Source: Zizania palustris (Eukaryota; Streptophyta; Magnoliopsida; Poales; Poaceae). Taken from it: DNA of 64,000 nt. The stretch covers positions 18,109,294-18,173,293 of the forward strand of contig JAAALK010000284.1 of the NCBI GenBank assembly GCA_019279435.1, read 5' to 3'. Position 1 is the stretch's first letter. The number at the start of each line of letters is the position of its first letter. Made by a program: the position numbers and the translations under genes. Under the pieces are notes generated by a model. That model did no database searches. It saw only the letters and a list, made by a program, of their open reading frames with translations, and was not told the origin of the DNA. This document shows positions 1 to 10,973 of the stretch, piece after piece.

Positions 1-385
1 CTGTGTAAATTTAATGATGTTTTAGTTCCTCCAAAAAAATTCCACAGGCAGACTTCTGCTTTTCGTCTTACCACACTCTCTAATCTTGTGCTAACAATAT
101 TTGGGGGTTCTGTTTCCTTTTTATGACAGATGTTCAAGCCCTGAAAGCATGTGAAGCAAAGAGAAACAAAAGTGAAAAAAATTAAATCATTTTTATTGTG
201 TCTAGTCGACATTAATACCAGGCAAGTAAAAATTCCACAGACTAGTAATGATTAAAAACAACTGTTGGTTAAATATGTTTGGAGCTTTTGAAATCAACAG
301 ATTTGTTTCTCACTTTCTCGTATCTTAATCCTAATATTATGTTATTGCTCTGGCAATCAGCATCAAACTGAACAGTTATGTGTTT

Positions 386-760
386 TTACCAGTCCACATC
401 ATTTGGAAAGCATCTCATATTCTTCATCGAGGATGGCGACATCATAGGCAACTTCTCAGGATTTCTTAGCTGTTGATGGAGAAGATCTACAGCATCATAA
501 CTTATAGTTAACTTTCGATTGAAAAGACACAGGATGAGTTTGCACATGTTAGCAACATTAACTGAATTTGCTTGAATGTTTCTGGTAGCACTTGATGTTT
601 CTTCAAATTTTGATGCATCGAGGCAGTTACTACATGCGCCTTTGGGAAACTGCTACCGAGTTAAGACTACCAGAACCAGGCCTTTTCCCTATCTGTGTTT
701 GGCTTATTTGGGGGGCACGTTTGATTCCTTCAGTCTTCAGATGGGTTTCTCCATCGTGTA
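386..760 (-). other. Possible terminal coding exons of an unidentified gene, or a gene fragment
   Basis: On the minus strand an open stretch runs to a TAA at 386-388. It is preceded by acceptor-like sites ending at 582 or 562. A second open stretch lies at about 634-755 with donor-like GT sites near 633. Both read as non-repetitive, protein-like sequence (for example CKLILCLFNRKLTISYD and DAVDLLHQQLRNPEKL). The tightest splice choice gives only a 52-nt intron and other choices are possible, so the model is uncertain. It lies just downstream of MsrB on the same strand, so its 5' exons would have to overlap MsrB or be missing. I do not recognise the family. Bases 1-385 show nothing else. Confidence 0.25.
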
Positions 761-1046
761 TTCTTCATATAGTTTTTAGACATTTAGTGGGACACCACCA
801 ATTTTGTCAAATTTGAAACGGAATTACACATGTAACAGCTTACAGCCAAAAGTTATCTGCAATCACTGATTCACTGGACAATCATCAGCACTTGGTATCT
901 TGCATTATTGACAAACTAGGTTCAAAAGCTTAGTGAAAAATTCCGAAACTTTTTTATAATCAAAGGTTACTACGGCCCTGCTTATGAGGATTGCGCAGAC
1001 TGTTCTATTTGTGGATTTCTATCTTCATGCTCATCCAGCCACCCGC

Positions 1047-3215
1047 TCAAAGTTTACTAGTTTCTTCTTCTGAGGCTGGAATGAACTTGAGTGAGATACT
1101 GTTTACACAGTGCCGCTCATCTGTAGGCGTGTTGAACCCCTCCCCTTTGAACACATGGCCTAGGTGTCCTCCACAAGCTGCACAGGTGATCTCTATCCTC
1201 CTGCCATCAGGATCAGGCTGAAATTGCAATGCAGTGTAACCATAAGTACGAGAGGCTGAGAGCATGGAATGACTGAGAAGAAAGCACAAGAGCCATTCCT
1301 ATTCATTGCTATCAGCAGTGGATGAGAGAACCATACCGTCCGTGCGATGGCTCCAGGAAATCCTTCATAGAACGCTGGCCATCCACAACCTGAGTTGAAC
1401 TTCGTAGACGATTTGTACAATGGAGTTCCGCATCCAGCACATTCATAAACACCCTCACTGAAGAACTTGTCATATTCACCTGTTCCAGGATACCTGGAAA
1501 AAACATATGATCGAGTCAAAAGTTGTCGTGATTTACACTTGTTAGCTCAAGAGACTTTCCAGTTAAAAATGCCATACACCGGTAATTAGTTAAATGCATG
1601 ACAACAGAAATGTTGATGATGGAAATAGGACAGACACTGCAGTTTTGTGGCGGGACTATCTATATTCCTCATCTGTCAGGACTATGGTTGAAATATTGGG
1701 ATAGAACGAGCCTCACAAGATGAGAAAATTCAGGATTTGTTCTCTCGCTAGATGAGAATTTAGGATTTGCTCTTCTTTAATCTATAATTCATTATATGCC
1801 CTCCTTTAGTGTGCTTTCTTCAGAAAATACCATTTTATATATTTTAATACAGGTTTGGTATATTATACTATATTTTACCCCCTAGATGACCATTTTGCCT
1901 CTGTGTACACAGTGTCCTGACCTTCTCCCTCACCCTGGCTTCTGTTGCAGAGAAAAAAAGAAGCATTTCAGCTCTACTCAGCACGAAAATCCTAGTTGAC
2001 TCCCTATATATAACCATAGCTAACTTGCTCTCTAAGTTTCCTGCTAATCTCTTACTTGACTCCCAACTACCTACCAACTCTTTCTCTAGAAGATTCCTGA
2101 CATATTACTTTCTACTCAACACACTAAAGGAGGACAAATTCTAGATTGTCATCTAGACATCTAGTGAGAGGGCAAATCCTGAATTCTCTCACAAGATGGT
2201 AACAGCCAACAAGCTTTCGTATTAACCTTCACTTCAGCAAATCTGGCTCAGCTACTGTCGCACACCTTCTGCACTTCACGTTACGTGGATGTGCACAATG
2301 ACAATTCGGTTGATTTAGATGCTTTAGGAAAAAGAAATATTACTGACTGAAGGAAACATGAGATGCAGTCATGGTAAAGACAGAGAGAATGTAGAAACAA
2401 TTCCGGAATTGATATTTCAATTCGCAAACATACTGCAGTGCTGATACACTGAGTAATATTGTCTTCGGAGAACGAAGCAGTCGATCAGATACTGTTACAA
2501 TTCTACCATTTGGTAATAATTATATAAGATGCAAATTTTAAGATACATTAAATTAATAAGTACCGTTTATTTTTAAATATCTAAGGGTCACAATTAAGAA
2601 AAATCGATATCTTACATCCTTATTTTGTTTTTTCTAACCAATGACTACAATTAATTTTATCTCTAACTCTTTAAAGAGAAGATTTACCGTAAAATAGCTC
2701 ATTTGCGATTGTTTAAGAAATTGGCATCTTTGTTGATCAGAACAGATAGACATTACTCCAGACTATTCTTAATGGCGATCAACAAATGTTTCATAATTCT
2801 AAGGAAAAAGGTAACAGCGTAAAGAAAGCGTTATCTTGTACTCGTCTTACTCGGTGCCCTTGAGACGGAGGATGCGGAACTGCTCCGGCGAGAGGATGGC
2901 CTCCCACTCCTCCTCCTCCTTCTGCACGGATCCCGGAGGAGGCGGCGCCGACGAAGACATTGTCACGACGCCGGGTAACCTCCGGCCCACCGTCACGCTG
3001 CACCGGCCGGCGGCAGGTTTGGCGGTCCAGTGGTAGTCGCGAGGCAGAGAGCACGAGAGGGTGACGTGCCTAGGTGGCACGGCGCTCCGCGCGGTGGTGG
3101 AGGACGGGGCGAGGAAGAAGGAGGCGAGCGAGGAGAGCGGGCGCGTGGTGAGCGCCGCGCCGGGGTGGGGGTGGGACGACGCCATCCTCAGCTTGAGCAG
3201 ATGCTGGACGCCCAT
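1047..3215 (-). CDS. MSRB: Peptide-methionine (R)-S-oxide reductase, MsrB family, probably plastidic; 3 exons
   Basis: Reduces methionine-R-sulfoxide in proteins back to methionine, normally using thioredoxin. I place exon 1 at 3215-2851 (donor GA|gtaaga), exon 2 at 1493-1337 (acceptor ttccag, donor ACG|gtatgg) and exon 3 at 1217-1047 (acceptor ttcag, stop at 1047-1049). Phases agree and give 230 residues. The two zinc-binding Cys pairs are CAGC (residues 140/143) and CAAC (186/189). The catalytic motif RHCVNS has its Cys at about 211. GCGWPAF and CGGHLGHVF are also present. The first roughly 90 residues are rich in Ser, Ala, Arg and Pro, like a chloroplast transit peptide. A second in-frame ATG at 3185 (MASS..., 220 aa) is an equally plausible start. 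Intron 1 is about 1.36 kb and carries a MITE. Element E begins about 1.4 kb upstream. No break is seen, so the gene looks functional. Confidence 0.95.
1723..2189. mobile_element. Non-autonomous Mutator-type MITE in MsrB intron 1
   Basis: A 467-bp element with no coding capacity. The ends are inverted repeats: the left end reads AGAAAATTCAGGATTTG and the right end, reverse complemented, reads AGAGAATTCAGGATTTG. The similarity continues inward (CTCGCTAGATG against CTCACTAGATG, and CCTCCTTTAGTGTG on both arms). It is bounded by an exact 9-bp direct repeat CACAAGATG at 1714-1722 and 2190-2198. A 9-bp duplication and long inverted repeats are the marks of Mutator-like elements. It is intronic, so it need not disturb MsrB. 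Confidence 0.85.
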
Positions 3216-3255
3216 TTTTCTTGACTTGTTTCGTCTCCTCCTCTGGCCGTCCAAG

Positions 3256-3330
3256 TACACGTGTCCTTTTCTTTCCTTCTCTGGTGATAAGGTTCTGGAC
3301 TTATCACTTCGTGGATAAAATTTTATATAT
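3256..3330 (-). promoter_or_regulatory. Likely MsrB promoter/leader: TATA-like box and G-box
   Basis: Reading towards MsrB, a TATATAAAAT-like box lies at about 3319-3330, some 105-115 bp before the ATG at 3215. A perfect G-box core CACGTG lies at 3258-3263, between this box and the start codon, so it may fall in the 5' leader if this TATA box is used. The transcription start is not known. Confidence 0.4.
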
Positions 3331-4643
3331 TCCACATTTAGATGTAAATTTGTTCTGATCTATAAATCATTGATTTGAGATGATTTTGGTACCATATCAG
3401 TAAGATTTAGAGAATAAAAGTATATTATCCGATCTCTATTTTCTAGAAAAAACGTGTAAAGCTTCAAAATCTAGAAGCGGTAAACATATCGGATTTTCTA
3501 TTTGGCATTTACAACACCGGTGTTCCAGTTTTTGTCCCTAACATCTAGCTAGGCTTGGATGCCACGGTGACAAATTGATAGCAGCCTCACACTTGTCAAA
3601 ATGGCTTCTACAAGCCATAAGAGCTTGAAGGAGAGAGAAGGTCATCGAGAAAAAAAAAGTAGCAAATAGTCATGGCATTGGTTGTAAGTTTCGGTAGCTT
3701 CAGTCATGGCATTGGTTGTGGGTTAAATTAAGAGTGGCTTATTGATGAGGTGTAACTCTTCTACATGACTTGTTGCTTTTTTAGGAAACCATTGATCTGT
3801 CCAGTACCCATTGTTATCGTTCTTACAGTATAATTGTCTGAAATTCGCTTTTACAGAAATGCAGAAAGGTTGCAGATTTGTTGCTCTCATTAAGACAAGA
3901 TTGTAGTACGCAGAAATTCATGATGGCAAAATCTCTTTCCAGTACGTAGGCATAATCCTCTCAAAGAAAATCATAGACACATGATATGTTCCACGAAAAA
4001 AATGAGAGGTGGCAAAAATAATAAATTTCAGGAATGCAAGACCAACAAATGTTCCGTTAAGAGCATAAAATCTGTTAAAGTTGTGAAGAAAAATGTGAGC
4101 TCCCAATGCACTGACAAGAATCAGGTTAAGATTGAGTTTCAATTCAGGAATTTGTGAAATGGTAAGTATGAAGTAACAAATATGAGCGATACACCAGTAC
4201 ACAGTTCAAAAATATATGAATGCATTGGACCTCTAAGCTACAGTAGTCATTCTGTGTCAATATTGACCTAGCTAGCGAGAACAAGATAATGTCTCAAGAT
4301 GGTTGATTTGTATAAGATTACAAGCTTGATCAATAGATCGATGATTTAGACATCTATGCTTGACTCAATGGGATTGATAACTCCTAGTTCAATTGGGGAT
4401 TATATATCTTTGAAGGCACTCTTGCTCACCTTGTATATGTGGGAGACATAGTTTACAATGATTAAGAGAGTTAAGATAGTCCTTAATTATATTAGATAAC
4501 TTATGTATCATATAAGATTCGTTGATCAGTCAGATTTTATCTTATATCAAAATTTTAAACTACTCTCTTACCGATATATTATGAGAAACAACAACAACAA
4601 TATATATATATATGCTAATCTTATATATTTAGTTTTTGGTGTA
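3331..4643. other. Intergenic region between MsrB and the retrotransposon block
   Basis: AT-rich, without a convincing gene. It holds a 20-bp direct repeat (GTCATGGCATTGGTTGT..., near 3669 and 3704), a short TA-rich run near 4597-4613, and the minus-strand hydrophobic reading frame listed separately. No TIR/TSD pair was found here by eye. Confidence 0.5.
3918..4202 (-). other. Unrecognised hydrophobic 94-residue reading frame
   Basis: An ATG-to-stop frame with two or three strongly hydrophobic segments (around residues 3-17, 26-38 and 52-66) and a charged end. It could be the remains of a membrane-protein exon. No family was recognised, no splice context was established, and base composition does not differ from the surroundings. 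It may be chance. Confidence 0.15.
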
Positions 4644-4784
4644 TGTTGGTGTATGGACACCTTTAGAGCTTATTCGGTTTGATTAGCACACTCAGAACCT
4701 TTTTTTTTCTTCCAAGATTATAAGACCTACAATGGAGTTAAGCAGATTTTCTATGCCACGCATGTGCCCAAAAATACACCAACA
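4644..4784 (+). repeat. Probable remnant of E 5' LTR, bounded by an 11-bp inverted repeat
   Basis: TGTTGGTGTAT at 4644-4654 and its exact reverse complement ATACACCAACA at 4774-4784 bound 141 bp. The right end is followed by cacttttggcatggct, which lines up with the PBS position after the B2 LTR (cattttttggtgactcc). This suggests the LTR terminus of E. At 141 bp it would be very short for this group, so it may be truncated or a separate small element. No flanking duplication was found. Confidence 0.4.
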
Positions 4785-4828
4785 CACTTTTGGCATGGCT
4801 AGTAGGACCTTTTTCAGGTCACTCATCC

Positions 4829-5329
4829 ATGGTAGGCGAAATCAATGATAGTAACATCATCGTGGTCACCATGGACGCTTTAACCGACGAACAGAGAGCG
4901 AAGGTATTGGATCACGTGGAAAACTACAAGTAATTGTGCCTCGACGCCTTCGGTGTGACTCGATCTGGCCCTGTCCAGAGGAGTCAGTTGCCGAGACCAG
5001 CCACGACCGGTGAGATTCCTCCAAGGGATGAAAGTCCGCGGGTTACTTTTTAGGAAGTCGTCGACAACGCTCTATACCACGGTCTCATCAATTAGTCTGA
5101 GGTATTGGTTAATACCTTGCACGTGTTGATCAACAAAATTGTTGACGGAACAATTTCTCAAGAGCCGACGCAAGGCCCGGTGTACTTCTCAACCAATCCT
5201 CCGCGCCTACTGCAAAACCCTCAACACAATCGACTACTACCAACACCGCAAGGGGGTGATAAGATAGGATTCGTCGAACACTTCGTTCAGCCAAGAGACT
5301 AATGTGACGGTTCTGCTACCGACACCCGT
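4829..5329 (+). pseudogene. E gag, N-terminal part
   Basis: Begins MVGEINDSN and continues through stops near 4933, 5054 and 5098. Segments such as MDALTDEQRAKVLDHVENYK and VNTLHVLINKIVDGTISQEP resemble the start of Grande/Tat gag proteins. It is cut at 5329 by element A (TSD cccgt) and continues after 19494. In a live element gag forms the particle that packages the RNA. Confidence 0.6.
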
Positions 5330-6079
5330 TGTAACACCCCTAATTTTTAAAAGGTAAAAATAAATCCTGAAATAATGAATTTCCAGAAAAATGATTATTT
5401 TGACTTTCTTTAAAGTTGAAAATGTCCAAGTAAATAAAATATAGAGAAATAACTCTATTCATGGTCTGAGAAAATTATATTATGATCCTAAGACAAAGAT
5501 ATATTTTTGAGAATTTTTACAGATTTTTAGAACCCTTGCAAATAGCTCATAATTTTTAAACTATTTTCAACAATTATTTTTATTCAAAAATGAATTTAAA
5601 TAGTAATGGGCCGTCCCTCCTTTCTTCCTCTCTCTCCAGCCGGCTCAACCTGTTTCCCCCACAGCCCCTCACTGACAGATGGACCCTGCTTGTCGGCACG
5701 CTCCACCTCACGCCCGAGCCCTGGCCCACTTGTCAGCCACTCCCCATCTCACTGTGTGCGCCTCGGTCCACCTATCGGCGCCGACCGTTGTGCAGTCATC
5801 CCCTCTGTCGTCATTGATAGTGGCCCCACCCTATCAGTCTTCATCTTCCTCGCGACCTCACGCCCCCGAGATCCCCGGCCGTCACCCTTACTCCCGGATC
5901 GCCTCCGCCATGGGCTCAAGCTCCGATTAACGCCCGTGAGTTAATCGTCGTAATCCCCCGCGCATTTGCCCTCGGATTCCCTCAGGTTTAAACCACTTAA
6001 TCGTTGTAATCAACCTCGCTGGAGTTACACCCCTCTGGGCATTCACGACGCCCCGGCCCCTCCCCTCACCGCCGATGTA

Positions 6080-6089
6080 CTATATAAAC
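6080..6089 (+). promoter_or_regulatory. TATA box of LTR A
   Basis: CTATATAAAC in the GC-rich part of the LTR. The same block (tatataaacccctcc) is kept in the 3' LTR at 16980-16989. It probably marks the U3/R transition. Confidence 0.6.
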
Positions 6090-6739
6090 CCCTCCACACC
6101 ACCACATCCAGCCCACACCGTTCCTGTCATCCCTCGCCTGAAACGAGCGCCACATTGTCAAATTTTGCGCCGCTCCTCTAGCCTGCCTCCAGCCGTCGCT
6201 CGCTGTTGCCGGAGTTCGCCTTTGCCACCGCCGACCCCCTCTTTAGGACCGCCGTCGCCTCCCCGACCTCGACCATCACTCCGCACGAGCTCCTCGCCGC
6301 CGAAACCCCATCGCCGACGAAGACCTGAATCTCTCTGCCACCCCCGCTCATCGTCGGCCTCAACCCGTTGATCCCCAGCTGCCATTCTGGTACCGTCGAA
6401 CGTCCCACACTATTCTCTTTCCATTTATGCCCTTAGTTCCAGCCACCGGTCATCGCCGTCACCGCTGTGGCTGCCGAAAGCTTCAGCCATCGCCGGAGAA
6501 GACGACCGGCACAAGTAATTACCCTATGCCGTGTCGGATCTCATCTCGGCCAAACGATCTCGATCGAACGACAGGAATTAAATCGCATCTGAGGTTTAAT
6601 CCTGGTCGCCTGATCTTAATGAAAGGGTATCAGTGCATCTCAGTCGTCCATTTCATTTAAAACCCACCGGCTCATAGCACAGTGCCATGGACCCGGTTCA
6701 CCGTGGACCAAAGACTGAATTAGGATTTAAAATAAATTT

Positions 6740-7245
6740 CAAAAATTGATTTGAACTTTAAAAATTCATAACTTCCCCAAATCAGCTCCAAATTTAACCA
6801 TTCAACTTTCAAAAGGTTATCTTTTATTTTCTTCATGTTCATCCAATAAAATTTATATGTTTATACTGGAAATTTTATATTATTTAATTGGGATTAAAAT
6901 AAAATTGAAGAAACCATTTTATAACTTCAAAAATTCATAACTCCTTGGAATTAACTCAAAAAATTACCATTCCAAATTCAAAAAACTTGTCTTTTGTTAT
7001 CTTCATGTTTATATAATAAAATTCATATGTTTATACTGAACTTTTATATGGTTTTAATTGAAATTAAAATAAAGTCCTAGAAATTGTTTCAAACTTACAA
7101 AATTCATAACTTCTCTGAATTAACTCTAAATCTGGCCATTCAAAGTTCAGAAAGTTTATCTTTTTACTCCTTACATGTTCAGCGAATAAATTTTGTATGA
7201 TTGTACTGTTGATTCCACTGTTTTTAATTGTTTATTCTTCTCGTT
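6740..7245 (+). repeat. Degenerate ~170-bp tandem repeat, 3 copies, in LTR A
   Basis: The block beginning aaattcataact recurs at 6761, 6931 and about 7100, each followed by an aattaactc-like string, a ccattc core and a catgtt...ataaaatt string. The spacing is 169-170 bp. The same triplet is present in the 3' LTR (about 17640-18100). Related single blocks occur in LTR C (near 49640) and solo LTR A3 (near 40440 and 40600, minus strand). Confidence 0.7.
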
Positions 7246-8634
7246 TTATGTACCGAGAAGATTATGACGCCTTCAAGGAGTCGAAGTATTTCCCTGAAGT
7301 CTCCCCTCCATCCTTTACTGAACAAGGCAAGTCACCAACCCCATTTTGAGCATATTGAACCTAGTTTTTAATTAAATATCGCTAAAACTCATAGGTTATA
7401 TTTGCATTAGTCAAATGAATAGCCTTACACTATATTTATCAGATCCCCGACCTTGATGTGCAAACCCAAGCCATGCTATTGAGCTTAAATTCCTTGTCAC
7501 CATGATACTTACCAATATTAGAAGTGTCCAATGTATCGACACAATTGCTATAGGATTAAAAACAAGTCGTAGATACTTGGATTCTGATATATGATCTCCA
7601 TATTTCTCTCGCCCCTGGTATTCTGTTGGACTTGGAATTGGTTAAGTATGTTAGCATGGTGGCTTTCGGGTGCAAGCGAGAGCATTGGTTAGTCGCACCT
7701 GGGGCACTATAAGTACCGGTTTGCGGGATCTGTCGCAAAACACTTCCGTATCAACCACAAGTCTAGTGGGTAAGTCTTAATTGGAGGTATGGGACATTCC
7801 AACTCGAGACACTATGTGGAGTGGGGCAAGTAGCACATGCGGGTGACTTGTACCATGTGGCACAAAAGGGGGCGTGGCATTGGTCCAGTACGCTGGCGCA
7901 CTGGCAAAACCTGTAGTGTGTGTCATTGGGTTAGAGCGCTTCATGCTAAAAGTTTCGAATGAGTTCCATTGACTTGGGTCATTGGACACACTGCGGTGTG
8001 CGGGAATAAGTGCCTTGTGGGTACAGTGGTACACCTCTGATCAGAGTCTAAATCTTTTCGAAAAGTCGAGCCCACGGTCAAGGGCAGGTTGCGTGACATC
8101 CCACAGTTAGTATATGTTTGAGAAGTGTTGCATGTTGATTGGTCATGTAAGGACTGTTGAGCGAGGAAGGGTTACTATACTCCTCGAGTTAGAAGATGTT
8201 GCACCATCCATGGTTTAATTATTCTGTATAATTAAACCTGAATCACATTAACTACTGCAACATAAAAATGTACTTTTCCACACTTTAAACCATTACCTTC
8301 TCTTGTTATTACCTTGCATTATTACTGCATTTCTCGTTGGCTTGTTGAGTACTTTTGTACTCATACCCGTTGGAAAACCCACTTCAGAGATGGTGTGTTA
8401 TGATGAGGACGGTCTGGAGTAGCGACCTAGTCAAGGGAGCGACTCTGGAGGAGATGTTCATCTAGGCTATTATTTTCTTAGTTTATTTTATATTAACACT
8501 TGTGTAATAATGTGGTCCACGAACCACGAATGATTGTCATACATTCGGTGTTGTGTGATGAACATCTTGTGATTATTGATTTTCCCTGGAATTTCAATAA
8601 AGTCTGGATTTTATTAAATCCGGGCGCTACAAGA

Positions 8635-8646
8635 TGGTATTAGAGC
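8635..8646 (+). other. Primer-binding site of element A (tRNA-iMet)
   Basis: TGGTATTAGAGC begins three bases after the LTR. It matches the complement of the plant initiator methionine tRNA 3' end (TGGTATCAGAGC) with one C-to-T change. Confidence 0.85.
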
Positions 8647-8770
8647 TGACTTGACTGTAGGAAGCTAAACGGACCCACCTCATACTTAGCTTTACAAAAA
8701 TCTATTTCGTAAAAATCTACTTCATATTTTCCTTCTATTCCTTACTCTTTACACTTTGTCTTCTTTGTAG

Positions 8771-9596
8771 ATGCCAAGTCACCACGTGCATGGATACCTT
8801 TGGGACCGCGATGGATTTGTCCGCGAGCTTCGGATGCTTGTGACCTTCCTTGGATTCGTCCACGAGCCTAGTTCCATGGAATCTACCTGGAGGAGTTCGC
8901 AGGCGCTTGTGATGTCTCCATCACCATTCGTTCATCAGGAGAGCACCCCCCTTCTTCACATCAGCTACCGGAGGCCTGACCTTCGAGGTGGCGTGTCAGC
9001 GCACCGCTTTCCAGGCCCTCACGAAGTTGATACTGATTTACGACGTTCAGCTCCGAGACACCTCCTTCCGCTTCATACCGATGCGTACTCCGAGAGCCCA
9101 CCGCAACATCTACGTCAGTATTATTTCAGACCGTGACACCGTCATAGTCAGGAGAACTCATCTTCTTCAAGCCATAGATTATCTTCACACTGAGGCCGTG
9201 CTGGAAGCCGACAATCAGCGTGATACTATCGACTTCTATCGCCACACGGCAACCAGCCTAATTTGAGAGAATGGGGAGTTGCAACGCAAGGTCATCGAGT
9301 TACAGTAGAGTGTCACCGAGAACGCCGAGCTCTGACGCTAGATCCAAGAGCTCAGGAAGGATGTCGAAGAATTGGCACCGCTACCTCCTCGCAGGAAGAA
9401 GTCCATCAGGAAGCCCGCCCCTCGACCTAAGCGGATCACCCCACCTCCGGCACCCTTCGGACCTCCCTCCTCCAGCACAGCTGCTTCGGGACCAGTCATC
9501 GCTTCGGACCCCATGATAGAGAACTTCATCGAGCCCAGTGTTTCCCAAGACGCCCATGGATCAGAGAGCACTGAGTCTGCCTTTGATGGCGAATAG
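8771..9596 (+). pseudogene. Extra ORF between PBS and gag in element A (coiled-coil protein), broken
   Basis: Homologous to the C frame at 51843-52659. The first part reads from the ATG at 8771 (RDGFVRELRMLVTFLGFVHEP). After frame changes near 8876 and 8956 the rest reads VQLRDTSFRFIPMRTPRAHR and HTEAVLEADNQRDTIDFYRH, then a heptad-rich stretch with three stops, then a basic, Pro-rich tail. The ATG directly follows cttctttgtag, a good 3' splice site. It is not gag, which follows about 200 bp downstream. Its function is unknown. A nucleic-acid-binding or regulatory role is only a guess from the basic tail and coiled coil. Confidence 0.7.
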
Positions 9597-9799
9597 TTGT
9601 GCTAGACGCTAGATTCTGGATGATTGTTTTTCTTGTTTGTGATACCACTCATAGCGGCTTGTGCTACGGGTGAGATAAAAATAAGAGCTGAATTGTAATG
9701 AACTATTTTGTATCACATTTAATAAAGAATCCGTGAATTATTTTGGGGTACATTTTTCTAAGTCTTCTCTTATGATCTTGGGGTATTGTCACCTTCAGA

Positions 9800-10973
9800 A
9801 TGGCCAACGACCAGAACCCCTCCATCACCTCCAACCTACCAAGCCACGTAGTACCCAATGGAGAAGCTCCAAGACAACGTCAGACCGGAGCACCCGTTGC
9901 CAACATCACTACACTGGCCGAGATGATGGCCAACCAAAATCAACTCATCACCGCGATGTTGGCTCAGATGCAACAACAGTAGGCCCATATGCATGAGCAG
10001 CGGGCTTAGATAAATCGTCTGCAGCAGCAACACCACTTGGAGCTACCTCCATGCCCTCAAGCCCCTGCACCGGCCCTCGCCACCCAACTGTCAGAGTTCC
10101 TACGTGTGCGGCCTCCCACGTTATCAAGCAAGACCAACCCAATGGAGGCAGGGGATTGGTTGAGGACTATGGGAAAGAAGTTAGATCTCCTCCCTTGCTC
10201 TGACGTAGAGCGAGTGGCATTCGCAGCTCACCAACTATAGTGTCAGGCTGTCGAGTGATGGGAAAACTACCGTGAGTCCTAGCCCGAGGGTCACGTCGTC
10301 ACTTGGGCGGAATTCTCCAACTCCTTTTGAGCCGCCCACATTCCTATTGGAGTTGTGGCCCAGAAGCAACAAGAATTCCATGACTTGCAACAAGGAGGAA
10401 AGTCAGTCACGGAGTATCTCCACGAGTTCAACCGCCTGGCCGGTTATCCGCTAGAGGAAGTCCGCACCGGCGCCAACCGTCAGGCCATGTTCCTCCAGGG
10501 ACTGAAGGATGAGTTATCCGTCTAGCTTGTCACAGTGGACTATGCCAACTTTCAACAGTTGGTGAACAAGGCTATCGTCTAGGAAACAGAGCAAAACCGA
10601 CTGGACCTTAAGAAAAGGAAGATGATAGCCTTTAGACACAACCAGGGGATCCTTTAGAGGCCCCGCTTCACTTCTCTGGCCCATGCACCAAGCCATCACC
10701 CTCGTCCCGCCTTCAAGCTGCAGTACAACTCTGGCGGTTCGAGCACCGGAAACCCCCGCCCAGCTCCACCTGCTCCACCAGTTCCATCAGCTCCACCAGC
10801 ACTGACCGCCAAGGCCAACACACTGAGGGACCGGAACGACAAGCCAGTCATATGCTTCAACTGCCGTAAGGAAGGGCACTACTCCCATCAGTGTACTCAC
10901 CCCAAGCATCCCTAAGGAGCCACTCCTAGCCCGGCAATCCGCGCCCGCGTCAACCACATTACCGCCGAAGAAG
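9800..10973 (+). pseudogene. Gag of element A
   Basis: Starts MANDQN; the ATG follows caccttcaga. It contains a Gln-rich stretch (MLAQMQQQ), the retrotransposon gag core (SEFLRVRPP..., NPMEAGDWLRTMGKKLDLL, VAFAAHQL), and a CCHC zinc knuckle CFNCRKEGHYSHQC near 10857-10898. At least ten in-frame stops are present, most of them TAG at positions where Gln is expected. It would form the virus-like particle and bind RNA. Confidence 0.85.

Larger units (their letters stand above)
5330..8631 (+). repeat. 5' LTR of element A (3302 bp)
   Basis: Runs from TGTAACACCCC to GGGCGCTACA. It has an AT-rich start, a CCG-rich stretch (about 5600-6500), an AT-rich triplicated block (6740-7245) and a conserved end with a probable poly(A) signal AATAAA near 8597. 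It is 136 bp longer than its partner, mostly because 16324-19489 lacks about 100 bp matching roughly 5915-6020. Open frames in the CCG-rich part have no recognisable protein. Confidence 0.9.

Noticed and set aside
5590..6408. Pro/Ser-rich open frames in LTR A (and 48584-49258 in LTR C, 16583-17542 in the 3' LTR)
   Set aside because: They lie in the CCG-rich promoter part of LTRs, overlap in many frames, and differ between the LTR copies.
8635..8646. tRNA gene fragments at the three TGGTATCAGAGC-like sites
   Set aside because: Only the primer complement is present beside LTRs; no cloverleaf or internal promoter boxes were seen.
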